A stretch of DNA of 64,000 nt from Streptomyces sp. GSL17-111 (GTDB taxonomy: Bacteria; Actinomycetota; Actinomycetes; Streptomycetales; Streptomycetaceae). Where the stretch lies: positions 5,367,001-5,431,000 of the forward strand of contig NZ_JBAJNS010000001.1 in assembly GCF_037911585.1 (NCBI RefSeq), given 5' to 3'. The translations under genes and the position numbers were made by a program. Each line of letters opens with the position of its first letter. Position 1 is the first letter of the stretch. Under the pieces are notes generated by a model, which saw only the letters and a list, made by a program, of their open reading frames with translations, was not told where the DNA came from and ran no database searches. Of the stretch, positions 33,001-41,460 are shown piece after piece.

Positions 33001-34335
33001 TCAGCCGCCGTCGCGGCCGAACGTGAGGGAGGTGTCCGGCCGGTCGGGGAACAGGCACACCCGGCGTTCACCGATCCACCGCTCCAGCCAGTCGCCGAAC
33101 TCCAGCGCGACGCAGCCGGGCTCCTCCGGGCGTCCCGTGACCGCGTCGGGCGGTGCCGTGGCGGTCGGCTCGGGTGCGCCGGACGGCCCGGACACGTCCG
33201 GCAGGCCGTACAGCGCCTTCCGATAGACGGCGGACGCCCGTGGGTTGCTGCGGCACTGCCACACGCCGTGCGGGCAGTAGTCGGTGACGGTCTGGTAGAC
33301 CGGCCGGTGCCGGTCGAACCACTCCAGCATGCCCCGCATGTAGGCGGGGTTGTCCCCGTTGCGGAAGAGTCCCCACTCGGGGAAGGAGATCGGCTTGCCG
33401 CGCGCGGCGGCGAAGTCCACGTGGTGCTGGAGGCCGTAGGGCTGGGTCACGTGGTCCTCGAAGTCGGCGCCGGGCGGTTGGTCGTAGGCGTCCAGGCCGA
33501 TGATGTCCACGACGTCGTCACCCGGGTAGCACCGGGGCCACGGGACGGCGTCCCGGCCCCGGCTGGGGGTGAAGTCGAAGCGGAACTCCTGGCCGGGCAC
33601 CGCGCGCATCGTGGTGACGATGCGCCGCCAGTACGCCTTCCACGCGTGCGGGTCGGGCGCGCAGCGGTGGGTGTAGGTGGTCCCGTTCATCTCCCAGCCG
33701 AGGACGAGCACGGTGTCCTCGGCCCCCAGGCGTACGAGACGCTCGGCGAGGGTGCGGAAGTGGTGGTCGTAGTCGCCGCGCGCGGCCGTCCGCAGCAGCC
33801 GCCGGACCTCGGCGTCGCCCACCCCCGCCTCGTTCCGTTCGAACATCGGCACGTTGAGCACCAGCATCCGGTCGGCGTCCGCGCGGCGCCACTGAACCCA
33901 GGGGCGCAGGAACTCGGGCCTGCCCTCGATGTTCACCCACAGGTCGCCGGGCAGGTAGGTGTGCCCGACGCGCAGTTCGGTGCCGCCGAGCCAGCGTTCC
34001 AGCTCGGCGATGCGTCGCACGCCGCGCGGTCCGGAGTCGAGGAAGGCGCCGATCGCGGTCGCGCCGGCGTCGGACGGGGGCGTGTCGCCGGGCGGGCTCG
34101 GGGGGTCGGGTGGTGTCGGCCTCGGGGGTGTCGGCGGCGGGGAGGGCACGGACGGGGAGGCGACGGGGCCGGGGGCCGCGTTGCGGGCGTCGTCGTCCCC
34201 GGCCTCGTCCCCCCAGGGCACCACGAGGGTGCCGAGGAGCAGGCCGGCCACGACGGCACCGGCGCAGACACCGGCCGCACGGCGCCTCGGGCGGGAGTGG
34301 GGGGCTCCTTGCGGACGCCCCTTACGGGCACGCAT
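33001..34335 (-). CDS. membrane-anchored or secreted GH26-like glycoside hydrolase
   Basis: Protein of 444 aa. A basic N terminus and one hydrophobic segment (about residues 22-42) precede a proline-rich linker (50-90) and a TIM-barrel resembling family GH26 beta-mannanases. The likely acid/base is Glu in VLGWEMNGTTYTH (near 214) and the nucleophile is Glu in ISFPEWGLFRNGD (near 320). It faces the polysaccharide cluster tail to tail and may trim or release that polymer (inference). TACTGT six bases before the ATG suggests a leaderless transcript. Confidence 0.82.
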   Translation of the reverse strand: MRARKGRPQGAPHSRPRRRAAGVCAGAVVAGLLLGTLVVPWGDEAGDDDARNAAPGPVASPSVPSPPPTPPRPTPPDPPSPPGDTPPSDAGATAIGAFLDSGPRGVRRIAELERWLGGTELRVGHTYLPGDLWVNIEGRPEFLRPWVQWRRADADRMLVLNVPMFERNEAGVGDAEVRRLLRTAARGDYDHHFRTLAERLVRLGAEDTVLVLGWEMNGTTYTHRCAPDPHAWKAYWRRIVTTMRAVPGQEFRFDFTPSRGRDAVPWPRCYPGDDVVDIIGLDAYDQPPGADFEDHVTQPYGLQHHVDFAAARGKPISFPEWGLFRNGDNPAYMRGMLEWFDRHRPVYQTVTDYCPHGVWQCRSNPRASAVYRKALYGLPDVSGPSGAPEPTATAPPDAVTGRPEEPGCVALEFGDWLERWIGERRVCLFPDRPDTSLTFGRDGG

Positions 34336-34477
34336 GGTCCGACAGTAGGCACGGGGGGACGGACCGTGTTCGGCCAGAGGGGCCGCCGCTGGGCCATCGG
34401 TGCCCCACGTCCCCCGGTCGGCGCAGGCGGCGTCGGGCGCGGCCGCCGCGCGGTGCCCGGGCCGGACGGACGCCGGG

Positions 34478-35350
34478 TCAGCCGGCCCGGGGAGCCTCCG
34501 GCACCTCGTCGAGCAGCCGTCCGAGGACCTCCCGCAGATGCGTGGCCGAGGCCACCGAGAGCACCAGTTCCGCCCCGTCCTCCTGGGCGGTGTGGCCGAG
34601 GGCGGCCAGCGGTATCCGCACCTGCCGGGGACGTTCCCCGCCGCCCTCCGCCCGGGCCGGGGCGAGCACGGGGCCGGGCCGGTCCGCCTCCGCGCGCCGA
34701 CGCCGCGCGCCCAGCGCCGGCAGGGACTCCCTGACCTGGTCGCCGCCCGCGCGCTTGGCCGCCCGCAGGGCGACGTCGCAGTCCAGGAGCAGGTCGAACA
34801 GCTCGTCCTCGGGCCGCCCCAGCGGCACCCGTCCGGCCACGCCCATGGACACCGTCTGGCCGGTCAGCGCGACCGAGGCGTTGCGGCTCGTGCGGACACC
34901 TATGGTCCGGCCGCGGACGGCCTCCAGCGCGCGCCCGGCGGCCCGCCGGGCGGCGTCCGCCCCGCTGTGCGGAAGCAGCACCAGGAACTCGTCGCCCGTG
35001 TGCCCGCCGTACCGCCCGACGACGGCGCCCTCGATCCGGCCGAGCACGTCGGCGGTGGCCTTGAGCACCTCGTCACCCGCGACGTGCCCGTAGGTGTCGT
35101 TGACGCTCTTGAAGCGGTCCAGATCGGCGAGGACGAGCGCGAGGGGTCGGCGTTCCTCGCGGGCCCGGGCCAGGGCGGCTAAGGCCCGGTTCTCCCAGGC
35201 CTGGCGGTCGAGCACGCCCGTGAGCCCGTCGACGAAGTTCCGCCCGCAGGACGGGCAGCGCGGTGCCTCGGGTGCCACGGGGGCGTTCCGGTCCTGCGGT
35301 GGGGCGCCGTGCGCCGGAGCGCCGTTGACTGTCCTCGGAGCGGTCCTCAT
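34478..35350 (-). CDS. GGDEF-like protein with altered signature and a TTA codon
   Basis: Protein of 290 aa. A CPSCGRNFVDGLTGVLDR entry leads into a GGDEF-type fold (residues 40-215) with the metal and substrate motif DLDRFKSVNDTYGHVAGDE. In place of a canonical RxGGDEF it has RYGGHTGDEF (near residue 118), an apparent three-residue insertion that leaves TGDEF. No RxxD inhibitory site is seen. Leu57 is encoded by TTA (35180-35182), so translation should depend on bldA tRNA and occur late in development. It may be a reduced-activity diguanylate cyclase or a nucleotide-sensing protein. It lies upstream of the GH26-like gene in the same orientation. Confidence 0.75.
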   Translation of the reverse strand: MRTAPRTVNGAPAHGAPPQDRNAPVAPEAPRCPSCGRNFVDGLTGVLDRQAWENRALAALARAREERRPLALVLADLDRFKSVNDTYGHVAGDEVLKATADVLGRIEGAVVGRYGGHTGDEFLVLLPHSGADAARRAAGRALEAVRGRTIGVRTSRNASVALTGQTVSMGVAGRVPLGRPEDELFDLLLDCDVALRAAKRAGGDQVRESLPALGARRRRAEADRPGPVLAPARAEGGGERPRQVRIPLAALGHTAQEDGAELVLSVASATHLREVLGRLLDEVPEAPRAG

Positions 35351-35515
35351 CGATCCCCTCTTCCCCGCGGCCGGCGCGCCCGAGGCCCGTGGGCGAGCGG
35401 GGCCGTACCGGCGTCTCTTCGTGACGGTGTTCGAACGGTGCTGCGGGCGGGCCGTGCCGAGCCGGGGGGCGGCCGTGTGCCGGAGGGTGAACGTACGGCC
35501 GTTCGTGGCTTACTT
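35351..35515. other. divergent intergenic region, GGDEF side
   Basis: No gene seen. It contains the inverted repeat GAACG-N6-CGTTC (35489-35504) and a GTGTTCGAAC stretch near 35427. A promoter for the GGDEF-like gene should lie here but no clear boxes are seen. Confidence 0.4.
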
Positions 35516-35588
35516 TCAACCAGTAGTTGATCCCGTGCGCTGTGTGAGTCTAGACGCGGAAGCGGCCTGTGTGTCAACTACTGGTTGA
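35516..35588. promoter_or_regulatory. paired operators at the XRE promoter
   Basis: TCAACCAGTAGTTGA (35516-35530) and its exact reverse complement (35574-35588), 43 bp apart. Each copy is itself a small palindrome (TCAAC-N5-GTTGA). Between them, TTGATC (35527-35532), 18 bp and TAGACG (35551-35556) could be -35 and -10, so the first copy overlaps the -35 and the second lies just after the start point. This is the layout of a repressor pair or loop. Confidence 0.75.
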
Positions 35589-35651
35589 TTGCGGGAAGCT
35601 GATGGAGCGTTAGGATGCGTTCCTGCATGCGGGCGGGAGGGGTGAGGTGCG

Positions 35652-36203
35652 ATGCCCGACACCACCGGAAACATCGAGCACAGCGGGAACAGCGGAAACA
35701 ACGAGACCACCGAGAGCGCGGACGGCACCGACAGTATCGACGGCAAGGGCCTGCCGACACTCGCGGCCCGACTGAACCGCCTGTTCGAAACGATCCGCCC
35801 GGAGGGGCCCCGGGGCCGGACCTACACCAACGACGAAGTGGCCCTCTCCGTGAAGGAGTCCAACCCGCACATCAGGGTCGGCGGCGCCTACCTCTCCGCC
35901 CTGCGCACCGGCACCAAGAAGAACCCCTCCACCGAGCTGCTCGCCGCGCTCGCCCGCTTCTTCGGGGTGCCCGCCTCCTACTTCCTCGACGAGGCGACCG
36001 CCGTCCAGACCGACGCCGAGCTGGCCCTCGCGCAGGTCGCCCACAACCTCGGTGTGCGCAAACTCGCACTCCGCGCACTGGAGTTGACGCCCGAAGGGCT
36101 CGCGGCGGTGACCCGGATCGTCGAACATGTCCTGGACGGCGACATCGAGGGCACGGACACCGGCCGGCCCGGGGCCGCGCCGCCCCGGCGCCCGGCCCCG
36201 TGA
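35652..36203 (+). CDS. EspR-like XRE-family regulator
   Basis: Helix-turn-helix protein of 183 aa. After a disordered acidic N terminus, residues 36-115 align by eye with mycobacterial EspR. The order is the same: AARLNRLFETI, the two-helix DNA reader ending in YLSALRTGTKKNPSTELLAAL, then ARFFGVPASYFLDE. The C-terminal helices (117-165) would give a second dimer contact, as in EspR, which binds as a dimer of dimers. GGAGG precedes the ATG. It probably binds the two 15-bp sites in its own promoter. It heads a four-gene unit with an ImmA/IrrE protein. Confidence 0.85.
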   Translation: MPDTTGNIEHSGNSGNNETTESADGTDSIDGKGLPTLAARLNRLFETIRPEGPRGRTYTNDEVALSVKESNPHIRVGGAYLSALRTGTKKNPSTELLAALARFFGVPASYFLDEATAVQTDAELALAQVAHNLGVRKLALRALELTPEGLAAVTRIVEHVLDGDIEGTDTGRPGAAPPRRPAP

Positions 36204-36272
36204 CCGGGGCACCCCGTCGGCAGTCCGGCACGGAAGGGCACGGAAGGGCAGGGAACGCGGCATGGTGACCCG

Positions 36273-36914
36273 GTGAACATCAAGACCATGCGCCGCAGCT
36301 GCGCGGCGCTGGTCAAGGACCTCGACCTGCCGCTTCCGGCCGAGCCGGAGGAGGTGGTCGCGGCTCTGTGCGCACGGATGCGCCAGCGGCTCGGCCGGGC
36401 GGTCCACCACCGGCTGGTCGCCTTCCCGCCGGACACGGTCAGCGGCCTGTGGGTGGCCACCGACGACGCCCACTTCATCCTGTGCGAGGAACGCACCAGT
36501 CCCTGGCACCAACTGCTCATCACCTGTCATGAGTTCTGGCACATCGAGGCCGACCACCGGGCCACCCCCGGGGCGGACGACACCACCGACGCCCTGCTGT
36601 TCCCCTCGCTCGACCCCCGCACCGTCGGACGCATCGTCGCCCGACGCACCCACTGCACCGCCGAGGAGGAGCAGGAGGCCGACTTCTTCGCCTCCCTGCT
36701 GATGGCCAGGGTCAGCCGCTGGCTCCCCCGGCGGACGTGGCCGGTCCCGCCCTCGGCCGCCGCCGTGGTGGACCGGCTGGAGAACACCCTCGGCCGCCCC
36801 GCCGACACCCGCCCCGCCGACGCCGCGTCCCCGCACACCCCGGACCGCGCGGGCGCGCCTCGGCACGGACCGGACGACCGGGCCGGGGACGTCGCACCGG
36901 GGCGGAACCGGTGA
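36273..36914 (+). CDS. ImmA/IrrE-type metalloprotease-like protein
   Basis: Protein of 213 aa with an intact zinc peptidase motif HEFWH (residues 86-90) and the third-ligand region EEEQEADFFASLLMA (from 131). ImmA/IrrE proteins cleave or displace XRE-type repressors in mobile elements and stress responses, so the EspR-like regulator 69 bp upstream is the natural target (inference). The GTG start follows with no strong ribosome site. The C-terminal 40 residues are disordered. Its stop overlaps the next gene as GTGA, indicating tight coupling to the membrane protein. Confidence 0.83.
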   Translation: MNIKTMRRSCAALVKDLDLPLPAEPEEVVAALCARMRQRLGRAVHHRLVAFPPDTVSGLWVATDDAHFILCEERTSPWHQLLITCHEFWHIEADHRATPGADDTTDALLFPSLDPRTVGRIVARRTHCTAEEEQEADFFASLLMARVSRWLPRRTWPVPPSAAAVVDRLENTLGRPADTRPADAASPHTPDRAGAPRHGPDDRAGDVAPGRNR

Positions 36915-38155
36915 ACGACCCCACCGGCCTGTACTGGGTCTGCTCGGCCGCCTCCTGGGCCGCCCTCGGCTTCAAGCTCCCCGGCCTGTGGCGCGAACCG
37001 CGCAACCCGATGCGCTGGTCGGTGTGCTCCACCCTCTTCCTGGCCGGCGCCGCGATGTTCTTCGCCGCCCCGGTGGCCATCGCCCGCCTCAACGACCACA
37101 CCGGCGTCCCCAACATCGCCGCCCCGGTGGTCTACTGCCTCCTCACCGCGCTCGGCGTCTCCTCCCACCTGCTGATCACCTACTGGCGCCACCCCGCCGA
37201 GCGGGCCCGGCCGGTCGCGCTGCGCTGGATCGGCGCCTACAGCGCGGTGCTGCTGGCCCTCGTCGTCCTCTTCGCCCTCGGCGACCCCCGCGTCGAGCGC
37301 CGCACGGACTTCGACACCTACTACGCCACCACCCCCGCCACCGGTGCCTTCATCGTGCTCTACCTGGTGGCCCTGGCCGTGGCCATGACCATCCTCGCCC
37401 GGCAGGTCGCCGGCTGGGCCGCCGTGGCCGGACGTCCCTGGCTGCGCCGGGGGCTGTGGCTGATCTGCGCGGGCGCGGTCTGCGCCCTCGGCTTCTGCGT
37501 GACCAAGCTCCTCGCCGTCGCCGCCCGGTGGGCCGGGCGCGACTGGGACACCCTCAACACCGAGGCGGCCCCGGCGCTGGCCGTCGTCGGGCTGCTGATG
37601 AGCGCCCTCGGTTACGCCCTGCCCGCGGGCGGGGAGAAGCTCAGCGGCGCCCGGGACCGGCTCGCCCGGCGGCGCGCCTACCGCGCGCTGTTCCCGCTGT
37701 GGAACGCCCTGCGCGCGGCCACCCCGGCCATCGTCCCGCCCGCCCGGGTGCCGTGGTGGGACTTCGAACTCCGGCTCACCCGGCGGCTGGCCGAGATCAA
37801 CGACGGGCGCCTCGCGCTGCGTTCGCACACCGACCCGGCCGCCGGCCCGACGGCGCGCCGACTGGGTGAGGAGGCCGGCCTGGCGGGCACCGAGCTGCTC
37901 GCGGTCGTCGAGGCCGCCCGGCTGCGCGCCGCCGTCATGGCCAAGGCCCGGCACCGCACCTTCCCGCCGGGCGAGGGCGCGGAGTGCGCGGGCCCCATCG
38001 GCGGGGCCGACGGCGTCGGCGAACTCGACTGGCTCGTGCAGGTCTCGCGGGCCTTCGCCGCCTCGCCGGTCGTCCGCGCGGCGGCCGGGGAGGCGCACAC
38101 CCCGGCGGCGCGGCCGGAGGCCGACCTGAGCCCGGCCCATCTCCGAGAGGACTGA
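36911..38155 (+). CDS. MAB_1171c-like integral membrane protein
   Basis: Protein of 414 aa with about seven membrane helices in the first 250 residues (for example LYWVCSAASWAALGFKLPGL and LRWIGAYSAVLLALVVLFAL), and a cytosolic C-terminal half with the conserved PWWDFELRLTRRLAEINDGR block. It resembles the actinobacterial MAB_1171c family annotated as putative transporters, which I recall being found beside XRE and ImmA/IrrE genes. A signal-receiving role coupled to the protease is plausible but untested. Confidence 0.75.
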   Translation: MNDPTGLYWVCSAASWAALGFKLPGLWREPRNPMRWSVCSTLFLAGAAMFFAAPVAIARLNDHTGVPNIAAPVVYCLLTALGVSSHLLITYWRHPAERARPVALRWIGAYSAVLLALVVLFALGDPRVERRTDFDTYYATTPATGAFIVLYLVALAVAMTILARQVAGWAAVAGRPWLRRGLWLICAGAVCALGFCVTKLLAVAARWAGRDWDTLNTEAAPALAVVGLLMSALGYALPAGGEKLSGARDRLARRRAYRALFPLWNALRAATPAIVPPARVPWWDFELRLTRRLAEINDGRLALRSHTDPAAGPTARRLGEEAGLAGTELLAVVEAARLRAAVMAKARHRTFPPGEGAECAGPIGGADGVGELDWLVQVSRAFAASPVVRAAAGEAHTPAARPEADLSPAHLRED

Positions 38156-38162
38156 GAACGCA

Positions 38163-39566
38163 GTGGTGCACAGACCGACACACGCCGTGGTGCTGGGCGG
38201 CGGCCTCGCCGGCATGCTCGCCGCCGCCGCGCTGGCCCGGCACGTCGACCGCGTCACCGTCGCCGAACGTGACGTCCTGCCCACCCGCCCCGAGCCGCGC
38301 AAGGGCGTGCCCCAGGCCCGCCACGCACACCTGCTGTGGTCCGGCGGGGCCCGCGCCGTCGAGGCGCTGGTGCCCGGCATGGAGGAGCGGTGGCTGGCCG
38401 CCGGGGCCCGGCGCATCGGTATGCCCGACGGCATCGTGTCCCTGTCCGCCCAGGGCTGGCTGCACCGCTGGCCCGACCTGCAGTACCTCATCACCTGCAG
38501 TCGCGACCTGCTCGACCAGACGCTGCGCCAACGGGTGCTGGCCGACGACCGGATCACCGTCCGGCAGGGCGTCACCGCCGAGGGCCTCACGGGCGGGGCC
38601 ACCCGCGTCACCGGCGTCCGGCTGCGGGTCCCGGCCACCGGCGAGGAGACCACCGTCGACGCCGACCTGGTCGTGGACGCGACCGGGCGGGCCTCCCGCG
38701 CCCCCGCGTGGCTGGAACACCTCGGGCTGCCCGACGTGCCCGAGGAGGTCATCGACTCCGGCCTGGCCTACGCCACCCGCCTCTTCCACGCCCCGCCCGA
38801 CAGCGGCCCGGCCGTGCCCCTGGTCAACGTCCAGGCCGACCACCGCGCACCCCGGCCCGGTCGCACGGCGACGCTGGTCCCGATCGAGGGGGACCGCTGG
38901 CTGGTCACCCTCTCCGGCACGCGCGGCGGCGAACCGCCCCTGGACGCGGAGAAGTTCACGGAGTTCGCGCGCGACGGCGTGCGGCACCCGATCGTGGGGG
39001 AGCTGCTGGCCGCTGCGGAACCCGCCGGGCCGGTGCACGGCTCACGCAGCACCGTCAACCGCCGCCGCTCCTTCGAGCGCCTGCCGCGCTGGCCGGACGG
39101 GTTCGTGGTCCTCGGGGACGCGGTCGCCACCTACAACCCCGTCTACGGACACGGCATGTCCGTGGCCGCCCACGGCGCCACCGCCCTGCACGAGAACCTG
39201 GCCCGGCGCGGCCTGGCCCCCGGCACCGCCCGCGCCGTCCAGCGCGCCGTCGCCCGGGCCGTCGACGGTGCCTGGTCCACCGCCACCAGCCAGGACGTCC
39301 GGTACCCGGACGCCATCGGTCCCCGGCCGCCGCTGCCGCTGAAGCTGCTGGGACGGTACGTCGACCGGCTGATGGCCACGGCCAACACCCGCCCCGCCGC
39401 CGCCCGGGCCCTCTACACCGCCTTCACCCTCTCCGGCCCCATGGCCGGACTCGTCGCCCCCGCCGCCCTGCTGGCCACGCTCCGGGGCCCCCGCCGCCCG
39501 GCCCCCGCCGAGCCCCCCTTCACCGCCGAGGAACTCCGCACCCTCCGCCTCCCCGACCCCGTCTGA
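38163..39566 (+). CDS. FAD-dependent oxidoreductase (PHBH/geranylgeranyl-reductase-like)
   Basis: Flavoprotein of 467 aa. The FAD loop is AVVLGGGLAGMLAAAALARH near residue 8, the mid-chain DADLVVDATGRASRAP follows, and the second FAD motif is GFVVLGDAVATYNPVYGHGM. These mark the p-hydroxybenzoate hydroxylase/geranylgeranyl-reductase superfamily. It begins seven bases after the membrane protein gene, so it belongs to the same unit. The substrate is unknown; a lipid or small signal molecule would fit the setting. Confidence 0.83.
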   Translation: MVHRPTHAVVLGGGLAGMLAAAALARHVDRVTVAERDVLPTRPEPRKGVPQARHAHLLWSGGARAVEALVPGMEERWLAAGARRIGMPDGIVSLSAQGWLHRWPDLQYLITCSRDLLDQTLRQRVLADDRITVRQGVTAEGLTGGATRVTGVRLRVPATGEETTVDADLVVDATGRASRAPAWLEHLGLPDVPEEVIDSGLAYATRLFHAPPDSGPAVPLVNVQADHRAPRPGRTATLVPIEGDRWLVTLSGTRGGEPPLDAEKFTEFARDGVRHPIVGELLAAAEPAGPVHGSRSTVNRRRSFERLPRWPDGFVVLGDAVATYNPVYGHGMSVAAHGATALHENLARRGLAPGTARAVQRAVARAVDGAWSTATSQDVRYPDAIGPRPPLPLKLLGRYVDRLMATANTRPAAARALYTAFTLSGPMAGLVAPAALLATLRGPRRPAPAEPPFTAEELRTLRLPDPV

Positions 39567-39704
39567 CGCCCGCACCCGGCAACGGGCCCCACACGTCCCC
39601 GCCCGTCATCCGTCGGGCGGGGAGAGAGGCGGCGGCTGCCCGAAGCAGCGCGGCGGTCGACGCCGTTGTGCCGCCGAAAGGCGCAGCCGGTGCGGAAAAG
39701 CAGA

Positions 39705-39729
39705 AGAACCCCGGCTCGGCCGGGGTTCT
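39705..39729 (-). terminator. tRNA-Leu terminator
   Basis: Perfect 11-bp stem with a 3-base loop, followed on the minus strand by a T-rich TTCTGCTTTT. It ends transcription of the tRNA and, from the other side, could also stop the FAD oxidoreductase unit. Confidence 0.75.
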
Positions 39730-39732
39730 CTC

Positions 39733-39820
39733 TGGTGTCCGAGGGGGGACTTGAACCCCCACGCCCGATAAAGGGCACTAGCACCTCAAGCTAGCGCGTC
39801 TGCCATTCCGCCACCCGGAC
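39733..39820 (-). tRNA. tRNA-Leu (anticodon GAG)
   Basis: Minus strand. The acceptor arm GTCCGGG pairs with CTCGGAC, the anticodon loop TTGAGGT is closed by GCTAGC/GCTAGT, and the T arm is GGGGGTTCAAGTCCCCC. A long variable arm typical of class II leucine tRNA is present. The 3' CCA is encoded (39733-39735). The GAG anticodon reads CUC/CUU. Confidence 0.95.
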
Positions 39821-40003
39821 CCGGTGGACCGCGCGGCCTTGGCCGCCCGGCGCGACGCCAACGATAGCAAAGGATCAGGGGTGGCCGATCACGCCCGCCC
39901 CGGGCCGGGGCGGACCGGTGGCGGGGTGGGCGAGGGTCGGCCTTGGGGCGGCGGCCGGAACGCGCCAGGATGGGAGCGCAGTCCGTCACCACCAGGAGGC
40001 AGT

Positions 40004-41368
40004 GTGAGTGAGTCGAGCCCGACCACGGCAGGCAGCGCAGGCACCGGAGAGGCCGGACCCGGGAAGGCCGCGGCGGCCGAGAGCGAGGTCGTCGGCCTGT
40101 GCCGGGACCTGATCCGTATCGACACGAGCAACTACGGCGACGGCCGGGGGCCGGGGGAGCGGAAGGCGGCCGAGTACGTCGCCGAGCAGCTGGCGGAGGT
40201 CGGTCTGGAGCCGGAGGTCTTCGAGTCGCGGCCCGGGCGGGCGTCCACGGTCGTGCGGGTGCCGGGTGAGGACTCCTCGCGTCCGGGGCTGCTCATCCAC
40301 GGCCACCTGGACGTCGTCCCCGCCAACGCGGACGACTGGACCCACCACCCGTTCTCCGGCGAGATCGCCGACGGCTGCGTGTGGGGGCGCGGCGCGGTGG
40401 ACATGAAGGACATGGACGCGATGACGCTCGCCGTCATCCGTGACCGCGTGCGCAGCGGACGCCGCCCGCCGCGCGACATCGTGCTGGCCTTCCTCGCCGA
40501 CGAGGAGGCGGGCGGCACCTACGGCTCGCGCTACCTCGTGGACCACCGCCCGGAGCTGCTCGAAGGGGTCACCGAGGCCATCGGGGAGGTGGGCGGCTTC
40601 TCGTTCACGGTCAACGAGAACCTGCGGCTCTACCTGATCGAGACCGCCCAGAAGGGCATGCACTGGATGCGGCTGACCGTCGACGGCACGGCCGGGCACG
40701 GCTCGATGACCAACGACGACAACGCCATCACCGAGCTGTGCGAGGCCGTCGGGCGGCTGGGACGGCACAAGTTCCCCGTGCGGGTCACCAAGACGGTGCG
40801 GGCCTTCCTGGACGAACTCTCCGACGCGCTCGGCGTCGAGCTCGACCCGGAGAACATGGACGAGACCCTCGCCCGGCTCGGCGGCATCGCCAAGATCATC
40901 GGTGCCACCCTCCAGAACACCGCGCAGCCCACCCAGCTGGGCGCGGGCTACAAGGTCAACGTCATCCCGGGCCAGGCCACCGCGCACGTGGACGGCCGGT
41001 TCCTGCCGGGGCACGAGGAGGAGTTCCTGGCCGACCTCGACCGCGTCCTCGGGCCGCGCGTGCGGCGCGAGGACGAGCACGCGGACAAGGCGCTGGAGAC
41101 GACCTTCGACGGCGCCCTGGTGGACGCCATGCAGAGCTCGCTGCGGGCGGAGGACCCGGCCGCCCGCGCGGTGCCCTACATGCTCTCCGGCGGCACCGAC
41201 GCCAAGCAGTTCGACGACCTGGGCATCCGGTGCTTCGGCTTCGCCCCGCTCAAGCTCCCCCCGGAGCTCGACTTCGCGGGCATGTTCCACGGGGTCGACG
41301 AGCGGGTGCCGGTGGACGGCCTCACGTTCGGCGTCCGCGTGCTTGACCGCTTCATCGACCAGTGCTGA
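40004..41368 (+). CDS. M20-family metallopeptidase
   Basis: Zinc-dependent exo- or dipeptidase of 454 aa. Metal ligands are visible in LLIHGHLDVVPAN, WGRGAVDMKDMDA and FLADEEAGGTYG, and the dimerisation domain follows near residues 210-330. The GTG at 40004 was chosen for AGGAGG four bases upstream; the open frame continues toward the tRNA but has no start signal. It stands alone between the tRNA and chpH and probably cleaves peptides in the cytoplasm. Confidence 0.9.
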   Translation: MSESSPTTAGSAGTGEAGPGKAAAAESEVVGLCRDLIRIDTSNYGDGRGPGERKAAEYVAEQLAEVGLEPEVFESRPGRASTVVRVPGEDSSRPGLLIHGHLDVVPANADDWTHHPFSGEIADGCVWGRGAVDMKDMDAMTLAVIRDRVRSGRRPPRDIVLAFLADEEAGGTYGSRYLVDHRPELLEGVTEAIGEVGGFSFTVNENLRLYLIETAQKGMHWMRLTVDGTAGHGSMTNDDNAITELCEAVGRLGRHKFPVRVTKTVRAFLDELSDALGVELDPENMDETLARLGGIAKIIGATLQNTAQPTQLGAGYKVNVIPGQATAHVDGRFLPGHEEEFLADLDRVLGPRVRREDEHADKALETTFDGALVDAMQSSLRAEDPAARAVPYMLSGGTDAKQFDDLGIRCFGFAPLKLPPELDFAGMFHGVDERVPVDGLTFGVRVLDRFIDQC

Positions 41369-41460
41369 GCGGCCGCCCCGACGCCGGTCGCCGTCGCCGG
41401 AGGCAGTGATTCGCTCGGGTGTGCGGGATTGGCCAGGAAGGGTGAATGCGCCGGGGGAGT

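Noticed and set aside
39733-39820. tRNA-Leu as an integration site for the four-gene unit
   Set aside because: No integrase, no duplicated tRNA 3' end and no other mobile-element gene found nearby.
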